Below are positions 1 to 10,353 of a stretch of DNA of 64,000 bases, one piece after another (positions within the stretch are counted from its first letter, which is position 1; every line of letters begins with the position of its first letter). The stretch is from Breviolum minutum Mf 1.05b.01 (taxonomy: Eukaryota > Sar > Dinophyceae > Suessiales > Symbiodiniaceae). The stretch is from contig DF239039.1 of the NCBI GenBank assembly GCA_000507305.1, forward strand, positions 133,456 through 197,455. Direction: 5' to 3'. The translations under genes were made by a program, and so were the position numbers. The notes under the pieces were generated by a model that searched no databases, was not told the origin of the DNA, and saw only the letters and a program-made list of their open reading frames with translations.

Positions 1-782
1 AAACAAAAATAATGCTTTACTGGTGATATACCATGATAGAATCCGTAAAACATCACCGAAAACAAATCCATCTACAGAAAATATCCTCTCTGAAACCTAA
101 CCTAGCGCTTGAAATAGGATGGTTACGTTGGAAGATGAAATCTCCTTTGAGGAACCAAAGTATGATATATAAATGCTTTGTAAGAAATTTGCCCAACAAT
201 GATTGAGGTATCATTGAGCTCAAACGTTGAGGTACCATTTGAATCCATTTTTTGGGACACCACAATTGGGACCATGTCTATAGATTGGTCGGTATGGGTA
301 AGTCTGTTTTGGCGTATGCCCACAACAGTATGAATTCACCATTACAGTACATGTAGGCTGGCACTCCGATGACTCTGATCAAGGTTGAGCTTACAAAAAT
401 CATGGTCTTGCCCATAGGATCCATGTATGGATTACTAGCTGAAAAATATTAGTCCCCAGGTAGGCATGAAACAAAAAATCTTTGGAACTATTTACCAAAT
501 GGCCACATTCAGGGGGAATGGCTTGGCAAATATCCCTGTCCCATGGATCCTTCGCCCTATTAAAATGGATGATTTGGGGGTACCATTATTTTCGGAAACA
601 TCTCCATAATACCAACAGAACCTCTGAAACATGATGGTTGCAAAAACTACTTGATCATTTTCAAGTGGTTCCCTTTTCTCGGAGGATTTTTGTTGTTAGT
701 TTTTAGGGAAGGTGTTTTGTTGCAAACCTTGACCAGTCCACACTGGAAAATCTCAAAACATCTGAGCAATACGGACTGTCAC
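1..782. other. Exon-free leader stretch
   Basis: I see no convincing gene here. The stretch is AT-rich and holds a right-hand fragment of a family G element near 560-612, with the words GATTTGGGGGTACC and TTTTCGGAAACA. The short open frames across it lack coding-like codon bias and splice context. Confidence 0.4.
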
Positions 783-839
783 TGTAGTGGTGCTGGTGCT
801 GGTTGTGGTGCTCGTGGTGGTCGTGGTTGTTTTCGTGGT
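783..839 (-). CDS. Thr/Ser-rich exon, module 9 of 9 (last seen)
   Basis: This is a 57-nt exon-like segment of 19 codons, almost all Thr and Ser with one Lys. It is preceded on the minus strand by GGCCAG and followed by GTGACA, so it would splice in phase 0 at both ends. It is the most downstream of nine such segments spread over 17 kb in one orientation. All nine are multiples of three nucleotides (72, 60, 60, 72, 66, 72, 72, 66 and 57) and all have an AG before and a GT or GC after. Thr/Ser runs of this kind act in other proteins as extended, often glycosylated linkers between domains. The inference is a modular secreted or surface protein. A plain trinucleotide microsatellite would not be expected to keep frame, length class and splice dinucleotides nine times. 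Confidence 0.55.
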
Positions 840-950
840 CTGGCCGGATTGTGGTCGCAACATGTCAAAGTAGAGAAGTCGGGACTGGGAAAACCATTTC
901 CGGATCCGGGTCGTTGCAACCAAGAATTTGATGCTTCATGTAACACACCT

Positions 951-1060
951 TACCCTCCCTGAAACTAACATAAAATTTGACATAGAATAGATCCCTGGAA
1001 AAGGAGATTCCTGTTGGAAACCATTATTTTTTAAGGGCTCTGTTAGTTTTCGGGAGGGGA
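951..1060. repeat. Family F terminal-inverted-repeat element
   Basis: Family F elements are about 100 bp. They begin TACCCTCCCTGAAACTAAC or a variant and end with its inverse, GTTAGTTTCAGGGAGGGTA. The middle usually carries CACCTGAAAA and TTTTCAGGGGCTATG. There is no coding capacity, as in a MITE. This copy ends GTTAGTTTTCGGGAGG. Confidence 0.6.
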
Positions 1061-1653
1061 AAGGGCAAAGTTTCCTATCATTCCTAAACCTTAACGTTTA
1101 GGGCATTTTGTGGGTGGATTCCCTAATGATTATACTAAACCATGTGATTTAGGGGTGACCAACGTGCGGTTTACATTTCATGGCGCCTAGGCATATCCAT
1201 TAAAGCCCATTCATATCCCTGCAGGACTCCAAACCTTGAGAGATTCTTATAGGGTTGGGATTGAACTAGTAACCTGCAGTCAATGAACCAATGAAACAAC
1301 ATGAAACAACAATCACTAAACCATGTAGACTTATGAATATATCGAATAGCAAGTCACGATAGACAAAATTGAATAATATGTGGCAAAAACAAAACCTACC
1401 CTTGATGAAGTTTAACATAGCCCCTGACATTTACTGTACCATCTCCGAAAACTAACATGGATCCTAAAATCATGGTTTTGGACGATGAAATTTCTCAACT
1501 ATTTGGACGATTGGTGTCCAGGTGGTAGTTTCCAGGCATTGTAGTTGTTTGATTTGTTTGGTTTGTACCAACCATTATGAGGTAAACAACCATTCTGTTT
1601 CTGAAACAGCCCCAAAAGCATATAATCCCTAGACATCTATCTAAATACCTATT

Positions 1654-1753
1654 CTAGTTGGTGGTTTCAACCCGTTTGAAAAATATTATAGTCAAATTGG
1701 ATTATTTCCCCAAGTAGGGTTGAAAATAAAAACAACTTGAAACCACCACCCAG
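1654..1753 (-). repeat. Family A inverted-repeat element (introner-like candidate)
   Basis: Family A is the commonest element in the window, with about twenty copies of about 100 bp. On the plus strand it reads CTAGTTGGTGGTTTCAACC, then TTGAAAAATATGAGTCAAA, then TTCCCCAAATAGGGGTGAAA, and ends GCCACCACCTAG. Read on the minus strand it begins CTAG-GTGGTGG and ends ACCACCAACTAG, so it carries a GT near one end and an AG at the other and could form an intron by itself. This copy lies about 20 nt downstream of the exon candidate at 1775-1925. Introner behaviour is inference; the repeat itself is seen directly. Confidence 0.7.
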
Positions 1754-1774
1754 TATTGAGTAGGTCTTTGAAAC

Positions 1775-1925
1775 CCCAAGCATCTCTTGCTTTTGGGGTT
1801 CCAAACTCCCCGAGATGATTCTGATTGTTCCCTCCGTCTCGCTGCAGGAGGTGACTGTTGCAGTCTCCGCTGCCAAATCTACCCAGGCTTTCCTTGCGAC
1901 CGCCTGGAAGCGGTCAAAGTAAGCC
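1775..1925 (-). CDS. Exon candidate, unknown protein
   Basis: This is an open segment of 151 nt (1 + 50 codons). It follows CCCCTAG and ends at a phase-0 donor, GGG|GTTTCA. The predicted peptide contains YFDRFQAVARKAWVDLAAE followed by a TVTSCSETEGTIRII-like stretch. Codons start with G unusually often, as expected of a true frame. It sits between Thr/Ser modules 8 and 9 and is probably a domain exon of the same gene. I recognise no family. Confidence 0.42.
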
Positions 1926-2039
1926 CTAGGGGCTTCTCATCCTGAATGTTGGATGGCAATCCATGAAACTCTTATAATCAAGGAATCTATCTCTAGACAA
2001 TTCGTCTAGTCATATATTCTAAGAGCAGCCCGTCTTGCC

Positions 2040-2245
2040 CAATGTCCACACCAGCCAAGCATAACGACCATTCCAAAAGGATCTCCTGCATCCTTTTCAC
2101 CTGCAAAGGCTTGGCCGTGAGCCTCCACAACAAGGGCTGTCGGCAGCTTTTCGCAATCTTGGACAAGTCTTGCAGCTTTCGTGTGTGATGGGACCGAAAG
2201 CGAGCCAGTTTGGTTTCCGGAAGCATTTCGGTACAAGGTGGGCCC
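2040..2245 (-). CDS. Exon candidate(s), unknown domain
   Basis: Two minus-strand frames are open here. The one with strong GNN codon bias reads through KLPTALVVEAHGQAF and GMVVMLGWCGHWARR. The other frame has weaker bias. The edges are uncertain because a GGGGCCC-type element (family I) runs up to about 2250 and several AG and GT dinucleotides are usable. The segment follows the exon candidate at 2490-2532 in gene order. The family is not recognised. Confidence 0.33.
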
Positions 2246-2381
2246 CGAGCCGATCGTGACAAATGGAGTTATGGGGCCCCTATAAATGGCCTTGTAAATG
2301 GGTAACTGAGGCTGTTTCACCCCTATAAGTGGAGAGAGATATCACTCTATAATACTATAACTTCACTTGTACAGTAATAGG

Positions 2382-2489
2382 TACTTGGAGGATCATCCCA
2401 CTTAGTAAGTAACTAGGATCACCGCCATTTATAAGCATTTTAGGCCATTTGGAAGTGGAACAACCCTACTTCGGGGACTTACTAACCAC
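2382..2489. repeat. Family D element, one end modified
   Basis: Family D elements are 105-175 bp. They start ACTTGGAGGATCATCCCA-CTTAGTAAGT and end with the inverse GGGATGATCCTCCAAGT, and the interior has ATTTATAAGCC and GGGGACGAAAACGATCACC. This copy lacks the right inverse end. It stops in GGGGACTTACTAAC next to the repeated exon-like sequence at 2490-2532, so the element looks as if it was captured at a splice site. Confidence 0.55.
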
Positions 2490-2532
2490 CACCAGGATGA
2501 CATCCGAAACACTTTGTTTTTTGCCCAAACAT
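2490..2532 (-). CDS. Short exon candidate with KC-G-HPGG signature, copy 2
   Basis: After TTTTTTTGCAG the minus strand opens in phase 0 with a peptide ending KCFGCHPGG, then meets a GT. About 26 nt match the segment at 13138-13204 (KCVGRHPGG in the same frame) with only a few substitutions, so this looks like a duplicated exon. An alternative frame gives SVSDVILVV here and NVSDVILVV there, with more third-position changes. The frame is therefore unresolved. The family is unknown. Confidence 0.35.
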
Positions 2533-2766
2533 CTGCAAAAAAACGACTTCACTTTCCGTCAATTTTTGGTATCGTGAGTGTGGGGTTTAGTTCAGAACCC
2601 GAAAGAAAAATCAAACCATACTGCACCCCCCGAAGATAAACATACCTCAAACAATGATGCTCCTTTATCCATTGGAGCAAAAAAAAAGGGCCCCTGGTTG
2701 TTTAGGGTACATAAGGGATGAAATACTAGCCAGTTTATGTGGGGATTATAATGCACCATTATAACA

Positions 2767-2890
2767 TAGTCTTCCCAAATCCTCCAAATACCTTGTGAGG
2801 ATCGGTGTGAAAGGACCCACATTCACCTTCTAATTGCTCGGCCTTTGGTCCTTTCACACTGATACTCACAAGGAATGACTGGAAGACTGC
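2767..2890. repeat. Family B long palindromic element
   Basis: Family B elements are 100-140 bp near-palindromes. One arm reads CTAGTCTTCCAAATACCTTG, GAGGATCGGTGT and GGACC; the other arm is its inverse, ending GGAAGACTAGGG. The loop is usually ACACCTCCTTTTTGAAGG. In this diverged copy the loop is replaced by CACCTTCTAATTGCTCGGCC. Confidence 0.65.
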
Positions 2891-3117
2891 AGGGATAGGT
2901 CAACAACATATCTCCAAGTTTCAAAACATGCCTTTTCAAATACCTTTTCCCAAAAGATCCCTAAGAATCACAAGGTATTGATACTTTACCTAAAAATCCA
3001 TGCCTTTTCCAATTTCATAATCTACCGATCTACCAAAACTTCCAAATTAATACCCTGTTTTCAGGTTTTCAGTATTCATCTTCAACCTTGTTTTGGATGT
3101 AATTTCTAAGGGTTGAA

Positions 3118-3230
3118 TGTTGCCGGCCTTACGGATGGAAAGCCAATGGGTTTTCATAAGCCCTGATCATAAGGGACCCCCCGGCTGTTGCTGGGGGTAG
3201 GGGTATCTTAGGGGGCTTGGTTGATTAGCC
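3118..3230. repeat. Family K (AATAAGGCC) element
   Basis: Family K elements carry GCCGGCCTTA or TAATAAGGCCTTATTAAGG near both ends and a GGGGGTAGG or GGTTGACTGGCC terminus. This copy runs from GCCGGCCTTACGG to GGGGGCTTGGTTGATTAGCC. Confidence 0.4.
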
Positions 3231-3431
3231 ACAATTCATTCACTCTCAAGTAAGCCACGAAAAAAACCCTCCGATTCTTTCCATGAAATACTGGTTGGTT
3301 AAGAACGGGATCCTATATAATGGAGTATGAAATAATCCCTTATAACTGGGTAATTAGTATATTATCCCCTGTTATAACCTTACCTTACCAGGGTATATTG
3401 CTCTTCCGTGATTTTTCCTTGGACTCCGTGC

Positions 3432-3497
3432 TGTACTTGTGGTAGTGGTAGTAGTGCTGGTGCTCGTCGTTGTAGTGGTTGTTGAGGTGATGGTGGT
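3432..3497 (-). CDS. Thr/Ser-rich exon, module 8
   Basis: The segment is 66 nt, 22 codons of Thr and Ser with one Ile, between TCCGAG and the GC donor GCACGG. Both ends are phase 0. It lies 3.0 kb downstream of module 7 in gene order. Confidence 0.5.
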
Positions 3498-3686
3498 CTC
3501 GGAGAAAATTTGCAGCTTTCATTTCGGAAATCTTACAAGGTTCAAAGGTTATTTCAACACACCTTTGGAACACACCCCTAAACCTTTACCAACAGGCGAT
3601 AAAGGGATTCCTTTCATAGTTGGCTAGGGGGATTGCCTGGAGTGTGCTCTAGGGGTGTGTTGTAACTTTCTTGGAGAAATCTTACA

Positions 3687-3829
3687 AGGTGGGCCCAACA
3701 AACCAGTGAAACGAAGGTGAAATAACTTCATTTGTACGGGGCTATAACCTCAGGTACTCATGTCTTTGTTGGCAAATTAATTGGGGTTATAACCCTATAC
3801 TTATAACTACTAGGGGCCCACTTTATAAA
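3687..3829. repeat. Family I GGGCCCACC element
   Basis: Family I elements start TACAAGGTGGGCCC and end with the inverse GGGGCCCACTTTATA. They hold a run of ATAACCCC/GGGGTTATAA half-palindromes. This copy spans GTGGGCCCAACAAACCAG to AGGGGCCCACTTTATAA. Confidence 0.5.
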
Positions 3830-4094
3830 CTGCAGACAAATGGATCTCTATATTCAAGAGATGATTTTTGTTTCCTTTCTAATTATGAATGTTCCACTAA
3901 AAAAGTTCGTCTACCTTGTGATTTGGAGGATTCTGGGTTCTTTAGCTCTTCATTTCATAGGAACATACATTTTCAAATCCCTGGCGACCATTAACGCTCA
4001 CTTCCCCAACAATCACAGGGTTGTAGTTGAAAAAATAGTTGAATTTTAATGGCCACCTGAAGTTGAGAGGAAATCGCCATGTTTTCAACCAAAA

Positions 4095-4245
4095 ACTTGG
4101 AGGATGCGCTCCCAGGACGGGTCCACGGATACGTGGGTAATAACCTGGCGATCGTTTTCGTCCCCTAAGTAGGGTCGTTCCCCCTCCAAATGGCCTAAAT
4201 GGCTTATAAATGGGAATTACTAACCGCTTACTAACTGGGATGGGA
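4095..4245. repeat. Family D element
   Basis: The left end is CTTGGAGGATGCGCTCCCAG and the interior has GATCGTTTTCGTCCCC. The right end is degraded to ACTAACTGGGATGGGACA. Confidence 0.5.
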
Positions 4246-4409
4246 CATTTTCTTTACAGAAAAAAAGAGCGCATGTTTTCTTTCAAAAAAGCTAAGACTT
4301 TGGGAACATTTTGAAAACTGAACTTTGATGATTTGTTTCCCGTGTTTTTTGGCAGTTTGAAACAGCGAACCAACCCATGTGGACCTCCAAAAATATAGAG
4401 CATGCAAGG

Positions 4410-4543
4410 TGGTCCCCTACAAGTTTTAAGTACGGTTATAACTCCTTTTTAAAGGGGTATATAACCCCAGTTACCCATTCATAAAGCCACAATCTACAGG
4501 GTTGTAGCTCTATTTATAAATAACTAGCAGGGGCCCACCTTGT
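4410..4543. repeat. Family I GGGCCCACC element
   Basis: The copy runs from GCAAGGTGGTCCCC to GGGGCCCACCTTGTA and includes CACAATCTACAGGGTTGTAG, which is absent from most copies. Confidence 0.5.
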
Positions 4544-4927
4544 ACACATGCAAAATGAATCTTAGCTACCCTGAGAATCATTGGATCCTCCACTGAAAGG
4601 GGTTGGAACCTGTATAGCAGGGATGTTTTGGTCCTCAAAATGGTCAATTTTGAAGGGTCAGGATCCGTAGACTATATAAAGTTGATCATTTCTTCTACCA
4701 ACATGGTTTTCCCTGAGATGTTGGGCCATCTTTTGAGGATTCCCTCACAATCACTATATCACTACTTCTTTACGGGCTCAAAAACGTGCCATGAAATTCA
4801 CTAACTTAAATGTATGATACATATATCCCTACTATAAAATACCTTCACCACACCATATATCTTGGAAAAAATATTCTACACCTCCAAAGTTTTAACACGC
4901 TGCTTCACCTGAAAATTCGTCACATGC

Positions 4928-4930
<3 letters not shown>

Positions 4931-4981
<51 letters not shown>

Positions 4982-4983
4982 GT
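4931..4983. repeat. (TG)n microsatellite
   Basis: This is an uninterrupted run of about 26 TG dinucleotides. The Val/Cys open frame across it is an artefact of the repeat. Confidence 0.9.
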
Positions 4984-5063
4984 AGTTTGGATGTGAATCT
5001 TGAAAAAATCAACCTCCGCTTAGAAATTGCACTCCAGGAGGTCCTGAAATACTTGACCAATGA

Positions 5064-5220
5064 CTACTAGAGTGTCCGGCTGGAAGTGATCGTAACGATC
5101 GTTAGGAATCGTTGGTTTATTTCACCTATTTAGGGGACTTATAACAGACTTATAACCTACTTATAAAGGGGTTATTTAGTTATTTCATCCATTTACTAAG
5201 TGCCACGGACATCCCAGTAG
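5064..5220 (+). repeat. Family C element
   Basis: Family C elements are 115-157 bp. They start CTAGAGTGTCCATGGAAGT, continue GATCGTAACGATCGTTAGTA and GTTGGTTTATTTCACC, and end GGACATCCCAGTA. The ends GTGTCC and GGACATCC are only partly inverse, so orientation can be read. This is the longest copy, with a duplicated TTATAACC block. Confidence 0.65.
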
Positions 5221-5929
5221 CCAGTTTTTATGGGAAATAAATATTTCATAAACAGGACCCATTCAACCATTGAACGAACATTGTCTTTTTGGAGACCCTG
5301 AGAACAGGTTTATGAGGTATATCTCAAAGGAAGATACAACACACCCCAGGCAATCCCCGTAGCCAACTATGAAAGGAATCCCTTTATGGCCTGTTGGCAA
5401 AGGTTTAGGGGTGTGTTCCAAAGGTGTGTTGAAACAACCTTAGAATATCCATATCATTGCATGTTTTCTTTATCTCTTGGGTCCTGAAATATGTCATAAA
5501 CCATTGTATGATCCAGAAAAAATCTCCAACAGGACCCACGGTGAACGGACCCCTAAATCTGAGTATCTAATGGATCTATAGCAATTTACTTAGGGGTCCG
5601 TTGGGATTCGGTCCCATTCAAGTTTTGGATGGATTGTAAGGATTTCTCTATTTCATTATAAGAAGTCTTATTCACCAACCAGTAGAATGGAATGTACCGT
5701 AACTGGTGTTTTTTTCCTTGAATGTTGAGGGAGAGTGATTTGCTTCTGTGGCCGGTCGGGAACAAAAAGACATATTCCCATTAGATGGTGGTTTCATTTC
5801 ATGGTGATGTTCATCCAATAAAGATTATACTCATCGAACAAACAAATCTTTTTCAATCACACATTAGAATGGATATAAAACAGATCAAATAGATTAAATA
5901 GATAAACAAATTAAACACAAAAAATAAGT

Positions 5930-6020
5930 AACCTGGTGATTCAAAGTGACATTTTTATCCCCTAGTTTGAGGCCACTTAAACTTTGAGTTGGGGGTCGCC
6001 AGCAGAATCTCCAGGTAAAT
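5930..6020. repeat. Family L (GGTGATTCAA) element
   Basis: It carries CCTGGTGATTCAAAGTGACA and CCCCTAGTTTGAGGCCACTT, matching the segment at 57128-57230. Confidence 0.45.
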
Positions 6021-6492
6021 GATGTGTACCCTTTAATGTCTACTAGTACCATAAATCTCAATGGTACAGGTGAAAAGAATGCTCATCAAACTGGACATCT
6101 TCCCCAAGGATCTGGATAAACAAGATCATTTCAAACCACCCATCGGTTCAGGTGAAAGAATTCTCCGGGCATTTTTACATTTATATTCGGTCATTAGTCT
6201 GAAGTAATTTTGCAACAGTAGTGGTTCAACCCTTGCAAAATATAGGCATCACAACTGTAAGAAAAAGCAAGCTATTCAAAAGACCCAAATGTTAAACAAA
6301 CATGCTAAATGCGGAATACCAAATAAACGTGGAACACAAAACTTTAAGAAAAGATGCAATTCCACAAGAAAACAGTCAAACAAATCTTAACTTTCCAATT
6401 TTCCAGGTCCCAAGTGGTGTTTCAGAAACCCTTCGAAATCTTCCAACACTTCAACTTCCCACCCTCCATATATATCCTTAGGTATCCCAGGC

Positions 6493-6564
6493 TGTGCTGG
6501 TGGTAGATGTGGTGATGGTGGTGGTTGAGGTGGTACTGGTGGTTGAAGTAATGGTGCTGGTGGT
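6493..6564 (-). CDS. Thr/Ser-rich exon, module 7
   Basis: The segment is 72 nt, 24 codons of Thr, Ser and two Ile, between CCCCTGAG and the GC donor GCCTGG. The same donor hexamer follows module 2. Both ends are phase 0. Confidence 0.55.
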
Positions 6565-6665
6565 CTCAGGGGCGAGTTTTCTCGAGTCTTCTCGCTCCGG
6601 TGGCAAGGTGAAAAAAACCCTGGGCATGAAGCATGAACCATGAAATCCTTAGTTGGTTATATAAT

Positions 6666-6768
6666 CCCTCCCGAAGTTTAACATAGCCCCTGAAAAGTTA
6701 CCTTCCCAATAGGAAAGTAATCTTCCAACCATCATTTTTCAGGGGCTATGTTAAACTTTGGGGGGGTA
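6666..6768. repeat. Family F element
   Basis: The ends are CTCCCGAAGTTTAACATAGC and GCTATGTTAAACTTTGGGGG, a well-preserved inverted pair. Confidence 0.6.
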
Positions 6769-6911
6769 ATCCCATAGGATCCATGTGTGGATTATTTCCC
6801 TACATGAAAGGTGGAAAAATAACCACATTCAAGGGGAAATGGCTTGGTAAATATTCCCTACATGGATCCTTTGGGAATTGGATCGATTATCTCACGGCTT
6901 GTGAAAAGAAC

Positions 6912-7070
6912 ACTTACAAGGTGGGCCCAAAAACCGAGTGATAAGTATAGGTGAAATAACTCCACCTATTTTCGGGGTGAAATAACCCTAGTGAAAGCCA
7001 TTTCTTTTCGGGCTATTTATAGGGCTTAGTTATAACATAACTCCATTAGAACGATCGGCTCCATCCCTAA
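6912..7070. repeat. Family I GGGCCCACC element
   Basis: It starts ACTTACAAGGTGGGCCCA. The right part ends in CGATCGGCTCCATCC instead of the usual GGGCCC. Confidence 0.45.
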
Positions 7071-7650
7071 TGTTAAAACAACCAAGCAGGGCTGTTTTGA
7101 ACACCTCATCTCAAGTTTGGAGGGATTAGCAACTGGAAAAACTCAGAGGAACTGAGTAAACCGCTACTACTACTTTGGTGGCCTAAACAGCTCTGAGAAC
7201 CCACAACCTTGAGTTTGAGTGGCTGTAACCCAAATGTTGGGGGCAAGAAACCTTCATTTTGTGTGGGTTCTTAGGTCCAAAGATAGTTATCTCATATATT
7301 ATATATATACATATATAACTAGAGATGTTCTGTAAGAAAATGTGTATCTAGATGGTTTGGGTCACCAGGTTTTTTTGTACAAGGTTGGTCCCCAAAGTCA
7401 CCAATTTCCAAAGTAAAAAGTAACCTCCACAAAAAAATTCGGGGTGAATAAAAAAACAACAGTGAAACCCGTTTATTTTCGGCCATTTATAGGGGTTTGT
7501 TGTAACTCCAGCACTTGGGCGGTTGAATGTCTGTTTGCACTTGGCTGAGGCTAAAACTCCATCTTTGCGCTTGTAGAAGTGGCAAAAAATACGACCCCCG
7601 GGCCACAAGGCATGCAGTTTTCCAACATGTTCCAACAAAATCACAACAAT

Positions 7651-7793
7651 CTTACAAGGTGGGCCCCAAAACCAGNTTACGTTTGGGGTAGAAACCAACC
7701 CCAGTCGACCCATTTATTTTCGGCCATTTATAGGGGTTATAACTCATAGCTCCACTTATAACGATCGGTTCGGGCCCATTTTGTGAAAATCCG
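7651..7793. repeat. Family I element containing the window's only ambiguous base
   Basis: It runs from CTTACAAGGTGGGCCCCA to CGATCGGTTCGGGCCCATTT. The base at 7676 is N, the only one in the window. Confidence 0.5.
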
Positions 7794-7887
7794 TCCCTAA
7801 CCAATTGAATCCTTAAATCATCTTCTTCCCCTCAACAAATCAACCTCAAACTCATGGCCAGAACCAACCAACCAATCTACTCATCTA

Positions 7888-7987
7888 CACTCCCGAAACC
7901 CAACATGGCTAAATGGAAAAATCACCGGCTTTTTAAAAAGGAGAATGGCTGTTTTTTCCATTGCTCATGTTAGTTTTCGGGAGTGTC
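7888..7987. repeat. Family F element
   Basis: The ends are ACACTCCCGAAACCCAACAT and GTTAGTTTTCGGGAGTGT. The right end lies about 30 nt from the donor side of Thr/Ser module 6. Confidence 0.6.
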
Positions 7988-8016
7988 CAAGCCCAAACCC
8001 TTTGTAAGGTCTGAAC

Positions 8017-8088
8017 TGTGGTTGTAGTTGTTGATGTCTCGGTGGTGGTTGTTGTCGTGCTGGTAGATGTAGTAGATGTGGTAGTGGA
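8017..8088 (-). CDS. Thr/Ser-rich exon, module 6
   Basis: The segment is 72 nt, 24 codons of Thr and Ser with a single Glu, between GATGCCCAG and the GT donor GTTCAG. Both ends are phase 0. A family A element (8123-8228) lies about 35 nt upstream of the acceptor. Confidence 0.58.
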
Positions 8089-8122
8089 CTGGGCATCGGG
8101 GTGAAGTAACATGCAATTCCCT

Positions 8123-8228
8123 ATAGTTGGTGGTTGAACCAACCCAATTGAAAAATATGCGCAGGTCAAATTGGATCATTTCCCCATGTAGGGGTGAAAA
8201 TTAAAATATTTGAGTTGCCACCACCTAG
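8123..8228 (-). repeat. Family A element
   Basis: This is a full copy of the TTGAACCAACCC subtype, with GCGCAGGTCAAATTGG in the interior. It lies in the intron just upstream of Thr/Ser module 6 in gene order. Confidence 0.7.
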
Positions 8229-8565
8229 TATCTTTTAAGAGGTGTTTGGTGATGAAAGAAAATGGAGCAATGGCAACAAGACCGTTTTTCATGGCATTTT
8301 CCTCGAAATCTGGTAGGTGCACGATGGGATCCTGATTCATGGCTTATTCAACAATCCCTGCAAAACTGGATAGTTTTTCATCCCCTATACTTGGATTTGC
8401 TTAAGGTGCTTGGAAGAGGTAAAACATATTATCCCAAATGGTGGTTGAATGGTGATTTCCCATGGAACAAAGATTAAAATTGCCTTCAACGCATCCAAGA
8501 ATATACAGCAAATAATCACGGGGCCCTGCTCAATATGTATTTATATATATATATATGTATATATA

Positions 8566-8670
8566 TGGGTGTTTCCAAAAATAAGGGTACCCCCAAATCA
8601 TCCATGTTAATAGGGTTTTCCATTATAAACCATGCATTTGGGGTATCCCTATTTTTGGAAACACCCATAT
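8566..8670. repeat. Family G palindromic element
   Basis: Family G elements are 100-130 bp. They start GGGTGTTTCCAAAAATA-GGGGTACCCC, continue ATCATCCATTTTAATAGGG, and end TTTTGGAAACACCCATAT. This is the best-preserved copy. It is preceded by an (AT)n run at 8536-8563. Confidence 0.65.
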
Positions 8671-8807
8671 ACATGTAAACGCATGGTCACTAGCTCAAAT
8701 GGATTGCAGTGTGTTTGGCTGGGTTTTCACGTCAGGGTGGTGGATGTGGTGGCAAGCATGGAAACAATTGGCGTGTCGCTTGTACCCTCAAAGAAGTCTT
8801 CTTCAAG

Positions 8808-8923
8808 TACCCTCCCTGAAATTAAGAGTTCGCACTTACCAGGAGGCCGGGCCCCAAGCAGGAAATGTCATTTTCCAAACCCCAGTGATTCAGGTGTCAG
8901 CTATTAGTTTCAGGGGAGGGTAA
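8808..8923. repeat. Family F element
   Basis: The ends are GTACCCTCCCTGAAATTAAG and ATTAGTTTCAGGGGAGGGT. The middle has AGGCCGGGCCCCAAGCAGG, unlike other copies. Confidence 0.55.
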
Positions 8924-9190
8924 CAAAAAATCAACGGCAATAATTTTGCTCAACTTGGTGTTAGCCACCTAGACATCCAAACAGCTATGTTAGGTTCTAT
9001 GTTAGTTTCAGGGGAAGGGTTTTTGTGGAAAGATTCTGGGCAAATCAATCTTCCTATGAAGTCCGGAAACCTTGAATGTTTCAGGGCATTTTGGAGAAGA
9101 TTTCCCTTACTAAGGTTTTCCATTTGGAGTGACCAACCGGCGGGAAATGTCACAAAGTAAAAACACAGGTCTAGAAATGTGATATCCCTA

Positions 9191-9313
9191 TAGTCTTCCA
9201 AATACCTTGTGAGGATCGGTGTTTGGACCCACAAACACCTCCTTTTTGAAGGTCTTCAGGGGGTCCAAACACCGATCCTCACAAGGTATTTGGAGGTTTT
9301 TGGGAAGACTAGG
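9191..9313. repeat. Family B long palindromic element
   Basis: This is a near-perfect palindrome: AGTCTTCCAAATACCTTGTG, GGATCGGTGTTTGGACCC and then the inverse arms, closing at GGGAAGACTAGGG. Confidence 0.75.
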
Positions 9314-9569
9314 GTATGCTCAACACTTTTCTAAAATCATTTCAAAATGCAGTTTTTTATATCCGTAAAATTGATTCAAAATAGTTTTTTTTTCCAAACA
9401 GATCTCAAAATATCATGCTACCTTGAAGGGCAACCGCCCCCCCCCCAAACTAATTAACCATCAGTAGTCACTTAAGAAGGCCTAATTTTCCCATAAGGAG
9501 GCCTTGGAATGCCTTGGATACCCCTTTAATTTCTGCGGAAAGGAGGCAACTCTTCCACTTCTGGAAGGC

Positions 9570-9705
9570 TACAGGGATGTCCTGCTGGTACTTAGTAAAT
9601 GGATGAAATAACCCCTTTATAAGTATAGGTTATAAGTCCCCTAGATAGGTGAAATAAACCAACTTACTAACAATCGTTACGAGCACGTCCATGGACACTC
9701 TAGTA
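9570..9705 (-). repeat. Family C element, inverted
   Basis: Read on the plus strand it runs TACAGGGATGTCC to GGACACTCTAGTA, the reverse of the copies at 5064 and 60495. Confidence 0.65.
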
Positions 9706-9924
9706 TTATTCCCTAAGAATCCGGTCGACCCCCTCCCTGGTAGAATAGGATTTTTCGAGTTCCAATCCCATCCGAAAAGAATAGGAATGGATCGGGGAAA
9801 TCCCGAAATCTTAGGACATACAAACGGATTCTTGGGCATTTCACAACTGCACTTTACATCCCCATTTACGACCATGACCAATGTCCGGGTCCCATGTCAT
9901 GTTCCACCAAAAAGTCCAAGTTGC

Positions 9925-9990
9925 TGTTTCGGTAGTCGTGGTCGTTGTGGATGTTGAGGTCGTTGTCTTTGTAGTGGTTGTGGTAGTAGA
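9925..9990 (-). CDS. Thr/Ser-rich exon, module 5
   Basis: The segment is 66 nt, 22 codons of Thr and Ser with one Lys and one Glu, between CCCCTGACAG and the GC donor GCAACT. Both ends are phase 0. Confidence 0.55.
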
Positions 9991-10353
9991 CTGTCAGGGG
10001 AGGCCAGAACGGACCAGTGACAATTCAGAAGATAGCCCCTGACCTGTAGCATAAGTAAAATACATCTAACTCCAAGTGGTGTCATTGTAAACTCTGAGGA
10101 TCAATGTGCGGTAGATTTACCAGCTAATTTTCCTGAAAAAATCAGCTATCCTGTGGGAAATACATCTAAGTCTATATCTTTCAGATCTGATCTTCGGTGA
10201 CTTTGAATATTTCACCAAGATGAGCGAATTATTGTACCCAAAAAATCTTGCAAATGTAGATAAATATACCACACATGGATCCTATGGGGTATGTTGTAGA
10301 TTCATTTTGTTGTTTCAAATGTCCTTGCTACGTGGGGTCACATGTTTCAACAC

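Larger units (their letters stand above)
3498..6492. other. Intron-like stretch full of elements
   Basis: I see no supported exon between modules 7 and 8. The interval contains family I-type GGGCCCACC/TATAACCC blocks (3687-3829, 4410-4543), family D (4095-4245), a long TG repeat (4931-4983), family C (5064-5220), a family L element near 5930-6020, and AT-rich spacer. Confidence 0.45.

Noticed and set aside
4810..5070. Open frame with a long Val/Cys run
   Set aside because: It is created by the TG microsatellite at 4931-4983 and has no coding bias on either side.
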